From: an uncultured Prevotella sp.
GTDB lineage: Bacteria; Bacteroidota; Bacteroidia; Bacteroidales; Bacteroidaceae
Direction: 5' to 3'
Assembly (NCBI GenBank): GCA_947303825.1
Contig: CAMYZK010000173.1
Span: forward strand, 1 to 5,917
Length of the DNA stretch: 5,917 nt
The translations under genes and the position numbers were made by a program. Shown piece after piece: positions 1 to 5,916 of this stretch (positions are counted from its first letter, which is position 1; each line of letters starts with the position of its first letter). The notes under the pieces were generated by a model. That model searched no databases, was not told where the DNA came from, and saw only the letters and a list, made by a program, of their open reading frames with translations.

Positions 1-1404
1 CACATAGTTGGGATACATGCGCTCCCACCCTCGCGGCAGTGTACATCCGTGGAAGATGACCTGTAGTCCGAACTCGTTGGCATCGGTGAGTATGTCCTCG
101 TAGAGCTGCATCATGGGCTGCTTGTCGCCACCAAAGAAGTCCACCTTGATGCCCAGTATGCCGTTCTTCTGCATCCACGCCATCTCCTTGCGCCGGGCAG
201 CACTCTTGTCCATCTTGTCCTTGGGCGACTGCGGGGCATCGTTCCACTGGCCGTTGCTGTTGTACCACAGGAAGAGCCCCACGCCCTTAGAGCGGGCATA
301 GCGAGCCAGCTCCTCCATCTTTTCATAGCCTATCTGCTTGTCCCAAAGGGCATCGACCAGCACCGAGCGCCATCCCATAGCGGCCGAGAAGTCTATATAG
401 CGTTTCTGCTCGTCGAAGTTGCAGCTGCCATCCATGCCGATAATCCACGACCACGAACCCTTGCCGTAGGTATAGTCCTTAGAAGCCTTGTACTTGGGCT
501 GCACGAGGTCGCAGGCCACTGTGCTCTCTACGATGGGAGCCAGCGACGTGCCGAGGGTGATGGTGCGCCAGGGCGTCTGGCAAGGCAGGCTGACAGCTGC
601 AGAGGTAGAGCCATATCCATTCAGTTCACCCTGTTGGGGGAAGCCTATCTTATACGTCGATCCACCATCGTTCAGCAGACGGCAGGCCACGTAGCCACCG
701 TCGGTACCCGTCTCGCTGATGAGCATCCAGATGTCTTTTCCGGAATTTCCAGATTGTCCGGATTTTCCAGAATTTACGGTTACCTTGAACAGACAGGGGA
801 ACGAATATCCCTCGCCCCAGCCGTTCTTGCCCGTCTCGTCGTCAAGGCTGTAGCTGGTCTCGTAGCTGGGAGAGGTGCGGGCAAAGCCGCCCATAGGCTT
901 GGACTGCGGGCAGAGGAAGGTCTTTGTGCCATTGGGGAGTACGAAGCCGCTGGCCTCGTTCTCGACGACGGCCACCAGCGTCTCGCCGCCACGCCCCCTC
1001 TTGGGGTAGAGCTTATAGCAGAAAGCCACGTCGCGACTGCTTACACGGAAGATAATGTCTAAGGCATGCCACTCTCCCTGGTAGAACTGGCAGACGGCCT
1101 CGGTAGCCTCGTAGCCGACGTGGCTCTGCTTCCATGTCTTCAGGTCATACTCATCGGTGACCGTCTTTACATCACAGCTCTTCATGGTGAGCTGTTGGGT
1201 GAGGTCGGCCATATTGGTCTTCAACCCCAGTGGAGAACCTTCCAGCACAGAGAAGCCGTAAAGCTTGACAGCGTATGTGGGTTTGCCGCCCTCGTCGCTT
1301 ACCGTTACACTGATATTCTCCTTCGGACCATCGAATGTCTTCTCGGCTGCCTGGCTACATATCGCTGCCAGCATTGCCATCACTGATAATAACGCTTTTC
1401 TCAT
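1..1404 (-). CDS. GH97 family alpha-glycosidase (retaining, alpha-galactosidase-like), 3' end missing
   Basis: Secreted or periplasmic glycoside hydrolase of family 97, which removes terminal alpha-linked sugars from oligosaccharides. The frame is open from the ATG at 1404 to the left edge, giving 468 residues; family members are usually about 650-720, so roughly a third is missing. Residues 1-20 form a signal peptide (RK, then LLSVMAMLAAICSQA), with likely cleavage near A19/A20. Residues about 25-300 fit the N-terminal beta-sandwich. The (beta/alpha)8 barrel starts near GSWSW (315-319) and continues through LVDALWD to GIKVDFFGGD (418-427) and FHGCTLPRGWERMYPN near the edge. D422 in KVDFF sits where retaining GH97 enzymes such as the Bacteroides alpha-galactosidase carry their nucleophile (Asp415 there); the acid/base Glu should lie just past the edge. 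Residues 212-223 (four SGx triplets) are an odd repeat insertion. The gene starts 40 bp after the esterase stop, with no -7 box between them, so co-transcription is likely. The family call is firm; the substrate is inferred. Confidence 0.9.
   Translation of the reverse strand, partial: MRKALLSVMAMLAAICSQAAEKTFDGPKENISVTVSDEGGKPTYAVKLYGFSVLEGSPLGLKTNMADLTQQLTMKSCDVKTVTDEYDLKTWKQSHVGYEATEAVCQFYQGEWHALDIIFRVSSRDVAFCYKLYPKRGRGGETLVAVVENEASGFVLPNGTKTFLCPQSKPMGGFARTSPSYETSYSLDDETGKNGWGEGYSFPCLFKVTVNSGKSGQSGNSGKDIWMLISETGTDGGYVACRLLNDGGSTYKIGFPQQGELNGYGSTSAAVSLPCQTPWRTITLGTSLAPIVESTVACDLVQPKYKASKDYTYGKGSWSWIIGMDGSCNFDEQKRYIDFSAAMGWRSVLVDALWDKQIGYEKMEELARYARSKGVGLFLWYNSNGQWNDAPQSPKDKMDKSAARRKEMAWMQKNGILGIKVDFFGGDKQPMMQLYEDILTDANEFGLQVIFHGCTLPRGWERMYPNYV
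736..771 (-). repeat. Period-9 micro-array inside the GH97 gene (4 units)
   Basis: On the coding strand there are four consecutive 9-bp units: TCTGGAAAA, TCCGGACAA, TCTGGAAAT and TCCGGAAAA. TCTGGA and TCCGGA alternate, so the block can also be read as two 18-bp units matching at 16 of 18 bases. It encodes SGK, SGQ, SGN, SGK (residues 212-223) between FKVTV and IWMLISETG, two stretches that typical GH97 enzymes join by a short turn. The frame is kept. It is best read as a local expansion or insertion in a surface loop of the N-terminal domain. Confidence 0.85.
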
Positions 1405-1405
1405 A

Positions 1406-1421
1406 TATAATATATATTATA
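1406..1421. other. 16-bp perfect A/T palindrome directly before the GH97 start codon
   Basis: TATAATATATATTATA is a perfect 16-bp palindrome ending one base before the GH97 ATG. It lies in the 40-bp gap (1405-1444) between the esterase stop and the GH97 start. It may simply be the A/T-rich, unstructured leader that Bacteroidota use in place of a Shine-Dalgarno site. It could also be a weak operator or a weak mRNA hairpin over the start. Nothing in the sequence decides between these. Confidence 0.4.
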
Positions 1422-1444
1422 GTTTTTGCTTTCAACTTAACTTT

Positions 1445-3217
1445 TCAGCGGACAAGCACCTTCCTTCCACCCCTCAGATAAATGCCTTGCTTGAGTCGTT
1501 TTCCGTTGATAAGGCGTCCCTGCAGGTCGTAGGTGTTGCTGTCCTCGGCAGGCTGAGCCTCGACGGTGTTGATGGCCGTAGACTCATAGCTGTTTGCCAC
1601 CAGGAAGAACTGTCCCAGTATAAAGTCGGCCCAGCCCTCGGCAGCGGCATAGATGGCAAAGGCATAGTCGCCCTTCTCTGTTATGTCGAACTCAAACGTC
1701 TGCTGTGACAGTTGTCCGAAGGTATTTGATGCCACATTGCCTATATTGACGGTGGGGGTGTAGGTCTGCGAAGCCACGGCTTTGCTGCCGCTTCGTTTCT
1801 CTACACAAAGCTCTATGGGCGAGAAGCTCTCCCTGTTCCAGTTGCACGCTTTGTATTTCAGGGTGTAGTGTCCAGGGAAGAGCGTCAGCGTGCTGCCCGA
1901 CTCTGCCAGTCCGTACTTTGCCCATCCCTGGTGCTCGTTGCCGTTGATGTTGCGCACGTACAGTCCGTAGTTCAGTCCTCGTGGCGACCCGGTGAACTGC
2001 AGTATGCGGCATCCGCTGGTATATCCGTTGCTGTAGCCTATGCGCTTCTCATTACTGTCGTAGGTAGTCCACCCTGTCGGTACGCAGCCGGCCTCCATGA
2101 AGTTCATGGCCGATGTTGCCATGCTGAAGCTCTGAGGAGCCGAGAGCGTCAGGTCGATGCTGGCTTCCGATGTCTCGCCGTCATTGTCGGTGGCCACGGC
2201 CTTCAGCGTGTGCTTTCCCGACTGTGCTCCGGAGAGTACGGTCTTGTAGGGTTTCTTTGTACACGTAGCCAGGAGGGTCGTTCCGTAGTAGAAATCCACC
2301 TTCTCCACCGTTCCGTTCGAGTCGTCGGCGTTGGCAGTGATGGTGATGTCGGGGAAGGTTGCCTCTCCCTTTGGTGCCAGGCAGGTATAGGTGACTCCTG
2401 CCGTCGGTGAGGTGATATACACATTAGGCGATGTCTTGTTGAGCGAGTAGCGGCTGCAGAATCTCCATATCTCGTCTCCGGTTTTCACGCCGTTGTCGTT
2501 GGAAATCCAGTGTCCTTTACCAGCCATCTCCATCAGCACCACTTCTACGCCCTCCTTGCCCGGACCCCACACACGGCGTGTTATGTGGCTGGCGTTGCGG
2601 TATCGCTGTGTGACGCTCGGTGTCGTGGGACATCCGTTGTGCTTTATCCATACGTTCAATGCTCCCTGCACACCACTGAAGGCCACCACATCGTCGGAAG
2701 TTCCATGAGTATGTATGATGGGCAGCGGACGTACGTTGCTGTTGGCAGTGGCACCTCCCATGGGATAGCCGCTGATGGGGGCAAAGGCTGCAATCTTGTC
2801 AGGAATCTTGTTCATGGCATGGTAGGTGAACATGCCTCCCATGGAGAATCCGGAGAGGTAGACACGGTTGCGGTCTATCTTGTAGAGTGTCACCATCTTG
2901 TCGATAAGCGCCGTGACATAGTTTATGTCTCGGTTGCCACTGATGTCCCACGACTTGTCTATGCCGTTGGGGAATACGGTGACAAACTTGGCGGTGTCGC
3001 ATACCGACTCAATGTCCAGCATTTTCTTCTGGTAGGCGGCATCCTGGTTCATTCCGTGGCAGGAGATGAGCAACGGACGGTTCTCACCAAGATTCTTCGG
3101 CACGTAGACAATGTAGTTGCGCTGGGTGCCGTCGACAGTAAGGGTGCCGGTGGTCTGGCCCGCCATCTTCAATCCGCACAGCAATGTCAAAGCGGCTATG
3201 GCTATAGTTCTTTTCAT
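1445..3217 (-). CDS. Secreted multidomain alpha/beta-hydrolase esterase (PHB-depolymerase/CE1-like) with Ig-like domain and T9SS-like tail
   Basis: Probable extracellular carbohydrate esterase of 590 residues. The ATG at 3217 is chosen because it begins a signal peptide (MKR, then TIAIAALTLLCGL; cleavage near A19/G20) and because the longer frame from 3250 would start upstream of the -7 box. Residues about 25-260 are an alpha/beta hydrolase of the LpqC/PHB-depolymerase-like group that also holds feruloyl and acetyl-xylan esterases. The oxyanion-region HG is at 54-55, the nucleophile elbow GFSMGG has Ser125, the acid is Asp175 in HGTSDD, and the His is H236 in GKGHW. Residues 266-359 (VYITSPTAG to IDLTLS) resemble a bacterial Ig-like domain common in plant-polysaccharide enzymes. 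Residues about 364-545 look like a beta-sandwich, perhaps carbohydrate binding, which I cannot assign. Residues 546-590 (YDLQGRLINGK, GIYLRGGRKVLV) match the type IX secretion C-terminal tail style of Prevotella. The ester cleaved (acetyl, feruloyl or other) cannot be told. GH97 follows 40 bp downstream, suggesting joint glycan breakdown. Confidence 0.88.
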   Translation of the reverse strand: MKRTIAIAALTLLCGLKMAGQTTGTLTVDGTQRNYIVYVPKNLGENRPLLISCHGMNQDAAYQKKMLDIESVCDTAKFVTVFPNGIDKSWDISGNRDINYVTALIDKMVTLYKIDRNRVYLSGFSMGGMFTYHAMNKIPDKIAAFAPISGYPMGGATANSNVRPLPIIHTHGTSDDVVAFSGVQGALNVWIKHNGCPTTPSVTQRYRNASHITRRVWGPGKEGVEVVLMEMAGKGHWISNDNGVKTGDEIWRFCSRYSLNKTSPNVYITSPTAGVTYTCLAPKGEATFPDITITANADDSNGTVEKVDFYYGTTLLATCTKKPYKTVLSGAQSGKHTLKAVATDNDGETSEASIDLTLSAPQSFSMATSAMNFMEAGCVPTGWTTYDSNEKRIGYSNGYTSGCRILQFTGSPRGLNYGLYVRNINGNEHQGWAKYGLAESGSTLTLFPGHYTLKYKACNWNRESFSPIELCVEKRSGSKAVASQTYTPTVNIGNVASNTFGQLSQQTFEFDITEKGDYAFAIYAAAEGWADFILGQFFLVANSYESTAINTVEAQPAEDSNTYDLQGRLINGKRLKQGIYLRGGRKVLVR

Positions 3218-3237
3218 GATTATTGTTGTTAGTTGTG

Positions 3238-3245
3238 CAAAGGTA
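3238..3245 (-). promoter_or_regulatory. Bacteroidota -7 promoter element upstream of the esterase gene
   Basis: On the minus strand TACCTTTG is an exact match to the Bacteroidota sigma-70 consensus TAnnTTTG. It lies 20 bp before the esterase ATG at 3217, giving a short leader of about 15 nt. The -33 region, about 20 bp upstream (GGTTATCG), is a poor match to TTTG, so the promoter may be weak or activator-dependent. It probably drives the esterase and GH97 together. The rest of the 3218-3353 gap holds no gene that I can support. Confidence 0.6.
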
Positions 3246-3353
3246 CACATAAAAAGACTATATGGCGATAACCGCTTGTTTCAGATGTTTGTGTTTTTGT
3301 TGCAGTTAGTGTCTATGTACCCGTGGCAAGCCTATTTGACATACCGTCGGGGT

Positions 3354-3395
3354 ATAGTTCAATCTTCAATGTTCAATCTTCAACGTTTATAGTTC
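3354..3395. repeat. Degenerate heptamer array spanning the alanine dehydrogenase stop codon
   Basis: Six 7-bp units can be read on the plus strand: ATAGTTC, AATCTTC, AATGTTC, AATCTTC, AACGTTT and ATAGTTC. The core holds two perfect 12-bp copies of TTCAATCTTCAA separated by TG. The octamer TATAGTTC occurs at both ends (3353-3360 and 3388-3395), 35 bp or five units apart. The right-hand copy overlaps the last codons and the stop of ald, so the array begins inside the gene end. It resembles the TTGAA-rich short repeats I associate with Bacteroidota intergenic regions. That comparison is from memory and unverified. Confidence 0.75.
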
Positions 3396-4493
3396 CACAG
3401 GCTCGTAGGGTAGCCCGAACACGTCGGCCACGGCTTTATAGGTCACCCTGCCATCCACTATGTTCAGTCCCTTTGCCAGTGCCGAGTCGTCTTTACATGC
3501 CTGCTGCCATCCCTTGTCGGCCAGGACAATGGCATAGCGCAGGGTAGCATTGGTAAGTGCCAGTGTCGAGGTGTTGGGCACTGCTCCCGGTATGTTGGCC
3601 ACACAATAGTGTACTATGCCCTCTTCGGTATAGACAGGCTCGCTGTGGGTGGTGGGCCTTGATGTCTCAAAGCATCCTCCCTGGTCTATTGCCACATCTA
3701 CCAGCACCGTCCCCGGCTCCATCAGCTTCAGCATGTCGCGTGTTATCAGGTGTGGCGTTTTGTCACCAGGCACCAGTACCGAGCCCACGACGATGTCTAC
3801 CGTTGGCAGCTGCCGGCGTATGTTGTGTTCGGATGAATAGAGGGTGTGCACATTCGCCGGTGTCTCAATGTCTAGCTGGCGAAGCCTTGGCAACGAGATA
3901 TCGGCTATTGTGACATCGGCCCCCAGGCCGGCGGCCATCAGTGCTGCCGCCTCGCCCACTATTCCGCCTCCAAGCACCAGAACCTTTGCCGGCGACACCC
4001 CTGGCACGCCGCTTATCAGTTTGCCCTTGCCGCCCTTCGTCTTCTGCAGGTAGTATGCTCCGTTGAGTGTCGCCATACGTCCTGCTACCTCGCTCATGGG
4101 CTGTAGCAATGGCAGCGACCCGTTGGGCAGCTGTACCGTCTCGTAGGCCAGACATACGGCCTTGCTCTTCAGCATGGCATCGGTAAGCTCCTTCTCACAG
4201 GCAAAGTGGAAATAGGTGAAGAGCAGCTGTCCGGGCCTTACCAGTGCATATTCAGGCTCTATGGGTTCTTTCACCTTCACTATCATCTCGGCCTCGGCAT
4301 ACACGGCCTCGATGTCGGGAAGTATTGTCGCTCCAGCTTTCACATACTCCTCATCGCTGAAACCACTGCCCTCGCCGGCTGTGTGCTGCACACTCACTGT
4401 GTGGCCTCGGCGTGTCAGCTCTGCCACTCCCGCAGGGGTCATTCCCACGCGGTTCTCATTGTTCTTAATCTCCTTTGGAATTCCTACTTTCAT
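3387..4493 (-). CDS. ald: Alanine dehydrogenase
   Basis: Cytoplasmic NAD-dependent alanine dehydrogenase, catalysing L-alanine + NAD + water to and from pyruvate + ammonia + NADH. The full-length product is 368 residues, close to the family norm, and similar throughout to Bacillus Ald (VGIPKEIKNNENRV, MSEVAGRMA, GVPGVSPAKVLVLGGGIVG, VDVAIDQGG, NIPGAVP.TST.ALTNAT). Started at 4493, the substrate and catalytic residues fall at R15, K75, H96 and D270, the numbering known for Mycobacterium Ald. That favours this start over the in-frame ATG at 4499, which would add Met-Ile. The Rossmann glycines GGGIVG are at 175-180, followed by the NAD-ribose acid in TIAD (D198). The gene begins 70 bp after the lyase stop. 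That gap has no TAnnTTTG box and only a small hairpin (4534-4548) lacking a T-tract, so co-transcription with the lyase is plausible. Its stop lies inside a heptamer repeat array. Confidence 0.95.
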   Translation of the reverse strand: MKVGIPKEIKNNENRVGMTPAGVAELTRRGHTVSVQHTAGEGSGFSDEEYVKAGATILPDIEAVYAEAEMIVKVKEPIEPEYALVRPGQLLFTYFHFACEKELTDAMLKSKAVCLAYETVQLPNGSLPLLQPMSEVAGRMATLNGAYYLQKTKGGKGKLISGVPGVSPAKVLVLGGGIVGEAAALMAAGLGADVTIADISLPRLRQLDIETPANVHTLYSSEHNIRRQLPTVDIVVGSVLVPGDKTPHLITRDMLKLMEPGTVLVDVAIDQGGCFETSRPTTHSEPVYTEEGIVHYCVANIPGAVPNTSTLALTNATLRYAIVLADKGWQQACKDDSALAKGLNIVDGRVTYKAVADVFGLPYEPVEL

Positions 4494-4563
4494 AATCATA
4501 AGGTTTTTAGTTAATGATTTGTATTTCGCTGGTAAGGCCGAATGCCTTGACGACCTTTCAGTG

Positions 4564-5853
4564 TTATGTGTTTTTTAAGTGACTAATGCGCCCAAGAGCT
4601 TCCATAAGTCTCTGGCGTGGACAGGCAATGTTGACGCGCATGTAGCCTTTGCCCGTCTCATGGCCGTACATCGTTCCGGGATTAATCCATACATTGGCTT
4701 TGGCCAGAAGACGGTCGGTAAAGGTCTTTGTCGGGTCTGGTCCCTGGTTGTCCAACAAGCTGCTGATGTCTATCCACGGCAGGTAGGTTCCTTCCATCTC
4801 GTTGACAGTACACTGCGGAAATGCTGTGGCAAAAAACTCGGACAGCGCATTGTAGTTGCCCCACAGGTATTGGCATAGGCTGTCTATCCACTCCTCGCTC
4901 TCGTTGTAGGCGGCAACGAGTGCCACGGGGCCGAAGGGGTTGAGTTCGCACACCTCATTGATGTTGATGGCGCGGTCGAGCCTTCTGCGCCATTCGGGTT
5001 GCGAGCATACGATGTTTGCCGTCTGCAGGCCAGCTATGTTGAACGACTTTGAGGGCGAGTTGAGCACCACGCCGTTCATGCGGCATTCGTTGCTGACGGC
5101 AGCAAATGGCTGGAAACGGTGTCCGGGCATAATCAGCTCGCAGTGTATCTCGTCGGAGACAACCTTCACGCCGTGGCGCAGGCAGATGTCGTTCATCCTC
5201 GACAGCTCCTCGGCTGTCCACACGCGCCCGGTGGGGTTGTGGGGGTTGCACAGCAGGAAGAGGGTGGTCTTCTCATCGGCACACTTGGCTTCGAAGTCTT
5301 CCCAGTCTATGCTGAACGTCATTTTTGGGGTCGTTTGGGAGACTGGTCGTTCGGTCGTCTGGGGGGTAGTCAAGATGTCCTTGCGCAGCAGAGCCGACTC
5401 AAGCACCTCACAGCCGTTGTTGCGTATGCTGGAGAAGAAGCAGTTGTAGTCGGGCGAAAGAATAAGCACTTTCTCACCGGGCATAGTGAGAGCCTTGATA
5501 GCTACCGACATAGCAGGCACCACTCCTGTGGTGTAGAGTATTTCCTCTCGGCGTATTGTCCACTTGTGCCTCCTTTCAAACCACGACATGACGGCCTCGT
5601 AATAGTCATCGCCAACAAAGGTGTAGCCAAACACGCCATGTTCAGCCCTGCGGCGAATGGCCTCGCGAATGGCAGGTGCAGCCCGAAAGTCCATGTCGGC
5701 CACCCACAGGGGGATAACATCCGACGAGGGAGCCTCGTCCCACTTCACGCAGCCGGAGCCGCGTCGCTCAACCAGTTCGTCAAAAGGCCCACCCAAGCCC
5801 TCCCCAAGGGAGGGGTGTTGATTGCCTGAACTAAAAGTGTTATACTTTTCCAT
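4564..5853 (-). CDS. patB: MalY/PatB-family PLP-dependent C-S lyase (cystathionine beta-lyase-like) with two repeat-derived insertions
   Basis: Cytoplasmic fold-type I pyridoxal-phosphate enzyme of the MalY/PatB branch. It is expected to split cystathionine or another cysteine S-conjugate by beta-elimination, giving a thiol, pyruvate and ammonia. Family hallmarks in order: FDELVERRGSGCVKWD (24-39), IPLWVADMDF (47-56), GVFGYT (73-78), SPDYNCFFSSI (133-143), NPHNPTGR (203-210), SDEIHCEL (233-240) with PLP-ring Asp234, SPSKSFNIAGLQ (266-277) with Schiff-base Lys269, and MRVNIACPR (405-413) with carboxylate-binding Arg406. The 429 residues exceed the usual 390 or so. Two segments account for this: residues about 7-23 (containing HPSLGEGLGGP) split the usual YN-FDE start, and residues about 160-177 (ILTTPQTTERPVSQTTPK) enlarge a loop between NNGCEV and FSIDWEDFE. 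Without them the protein would be about 394 residues. No motif is lost, so activity is expected. A biosynthetic aminotransferase role is less likely given the MalY-type motifs. Confidence 0.92.
   Translation of the reverse strand: MEKYNTFSSGNQHPSLGEGLGGPFDELVERRGSGCVKWDEAPSSDVIPLWVADMDFRAAPAIREAIRRRAEHGVFGYTFVGDDYYEAVMSWFERRHKWTIRREEILYTTGVVPAMSVAIKALTMPGEKVLILSPDYNCFFSSIRNNGCEVLESALLRKDILTTPQTTERPVSQTTPKMTFSIDWEDFEAKCADEKTTLFLLCNPHNPTGRVWTAEELSRMNDICLRHGVKVVSDEIHCELIMPGHRFQPFAAVSNECRMNGVVLNSPSKSFNIAGLQTANIVCSQPEWRRRLDRAININEVCELNPFGPVALVAAYNESEEWIDSLCQYLWGNYNALSEFFATAFPQCTVNEMEGTYLPWIDISSLLDNQGPDPTKTFTDRLLAKANVWINPGTMYGHETGKGYMRVNIACPRQRLMEALGRISHLKNT
5329..5368. repeat. Period-8 micro-array inside the lyase gene (5 units)
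   Basis: On the plus strand, successive 8-bp units are GGTCGTTT, GGGAGACT, GGTCGTTC, GGTCGTCT and GGGGGGTA, three of them variants of GGTCGTYY. On the coding strand this is read as TTPQTTERPVSQTTP within residues about 160-177. The 8-bp period is not a multiple of three, so the repeat was not shaped as a peptide repeat, yet the whole insertion keeps the frame. The tetramer GTCA occurs on both sides (5318-5321 and 5369-5372), 51 bp apart, which may be coincidence. Confidence 0.75.
5788..5818 (-). repeat. GC-rich hairpin / G-quadruplex repeat block in the lyase 5' coding region
   Basis: CCCTCCC and GGGAGGG (5798-5814) form a perfect 7-bp inverted repeat around a 3-nt loop. On the coding strand GGGGAGGGCTTGGGTGGG (5805-5788) is also a textbook four-run G-quadruplex motif with loops of 1, 3 and 1. 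The block encodes HPSLGEGLGGP, residues 13-23. The pentamer CTTTT flanks the extra segment (5833-5837 and 5782-5786), exactly 51 bp apart, as if 17 codons had been inserted in an ancestral start reading MEKYNTFDELV. This resembles a short palindromic repeat I recall scattered through Bacteroidota genomes, not checked here. Confidence 0.75.
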
Positions 5854-5856
5854 AAT

Positions 5857-5916
5857 TTAGAGTATTGAGTCTACTTTAAAAAGTCCGCTACCGTCAACTA
5901 ACGAGCCGCATGGCAC
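5857..5916 (-). CDS. Possible 3' end of an upstream gene (19 codons)
   Basis: One minus-strand frame is open from the right edge and ends at a TAA at 5857-5859, only 3 bp before the lyase ATG. It would end with VDGSGLFKVDSIL. Such tight spacing would suit an operon, but 19 open codons are expected by chance in at least one frame, and I recognise no family. If it is not a gene end, this stretch is the lyase leader; I see no TAnnTTTG promoter in it. Confidence 0.25.
   Translation of the reverse strand: MPCGSLVDGSGLFKVDSIL

Noticed and set aside
1357..1404. Lipoprotein signal (Cys16) at the GH97 N-terminus
   Set aside because: Ile precedes the Cys, which breaks the lipobox, and a standard signal-peptidase I site near A19/A20 fits better.
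1406..1421. TATAAT within the palindrome as a -10 promoter box for GH97
   Set aside because: Bacteroidota promoters use TAnnTTTG, not TATAAT, and the site adjoins the start codon. It is better treated as an A/T-rich leader.
2510..3232. Long plus-strand open frame of 240 codons opposite the esterase
   Set aside because: It is antisense to a well-supported gene with an intact triad, has no recognisable motifs, and is Cys/His/Val-rich as expected of a shadow frame.
3218..3250. Upstream ATG at 3250 as the esterase start
   Set aside because: It would put 11 residues before an obvious signal peptide and start upstream of the TACCTTTG promoter element, so it would not be transcribed from it.
3341..3355. 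Inverted repeat ATACC/GGTAT after ald as a terminator
   Set aside because: It has a 5-bp stem with a 5-nt loop and no T-run after it, so it is too weak to call.
4534..4548. Inverted repeat AAGGC/GCCTT between the lyase and ald as a terminator
   Set aside because: The stem is only 5 bp and no T-tract follows on the minus strand.
5329..5368. Repeat array as part of a CRISPR
   Set aside because: The units are 8 bp, contiguous and degenerate, with no spacers and no cas genes. The same reasoning excludes the arrays at 736-771 and 3354-3395.
5119..5829. Plus-strand open frame of 236 codons opposite the lyase
   Set aside because: It is antisense to a clear MalY/PatB protein and shows no domain or signal. 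Its length reflects few reverse-strand stops in GC-rich codons.
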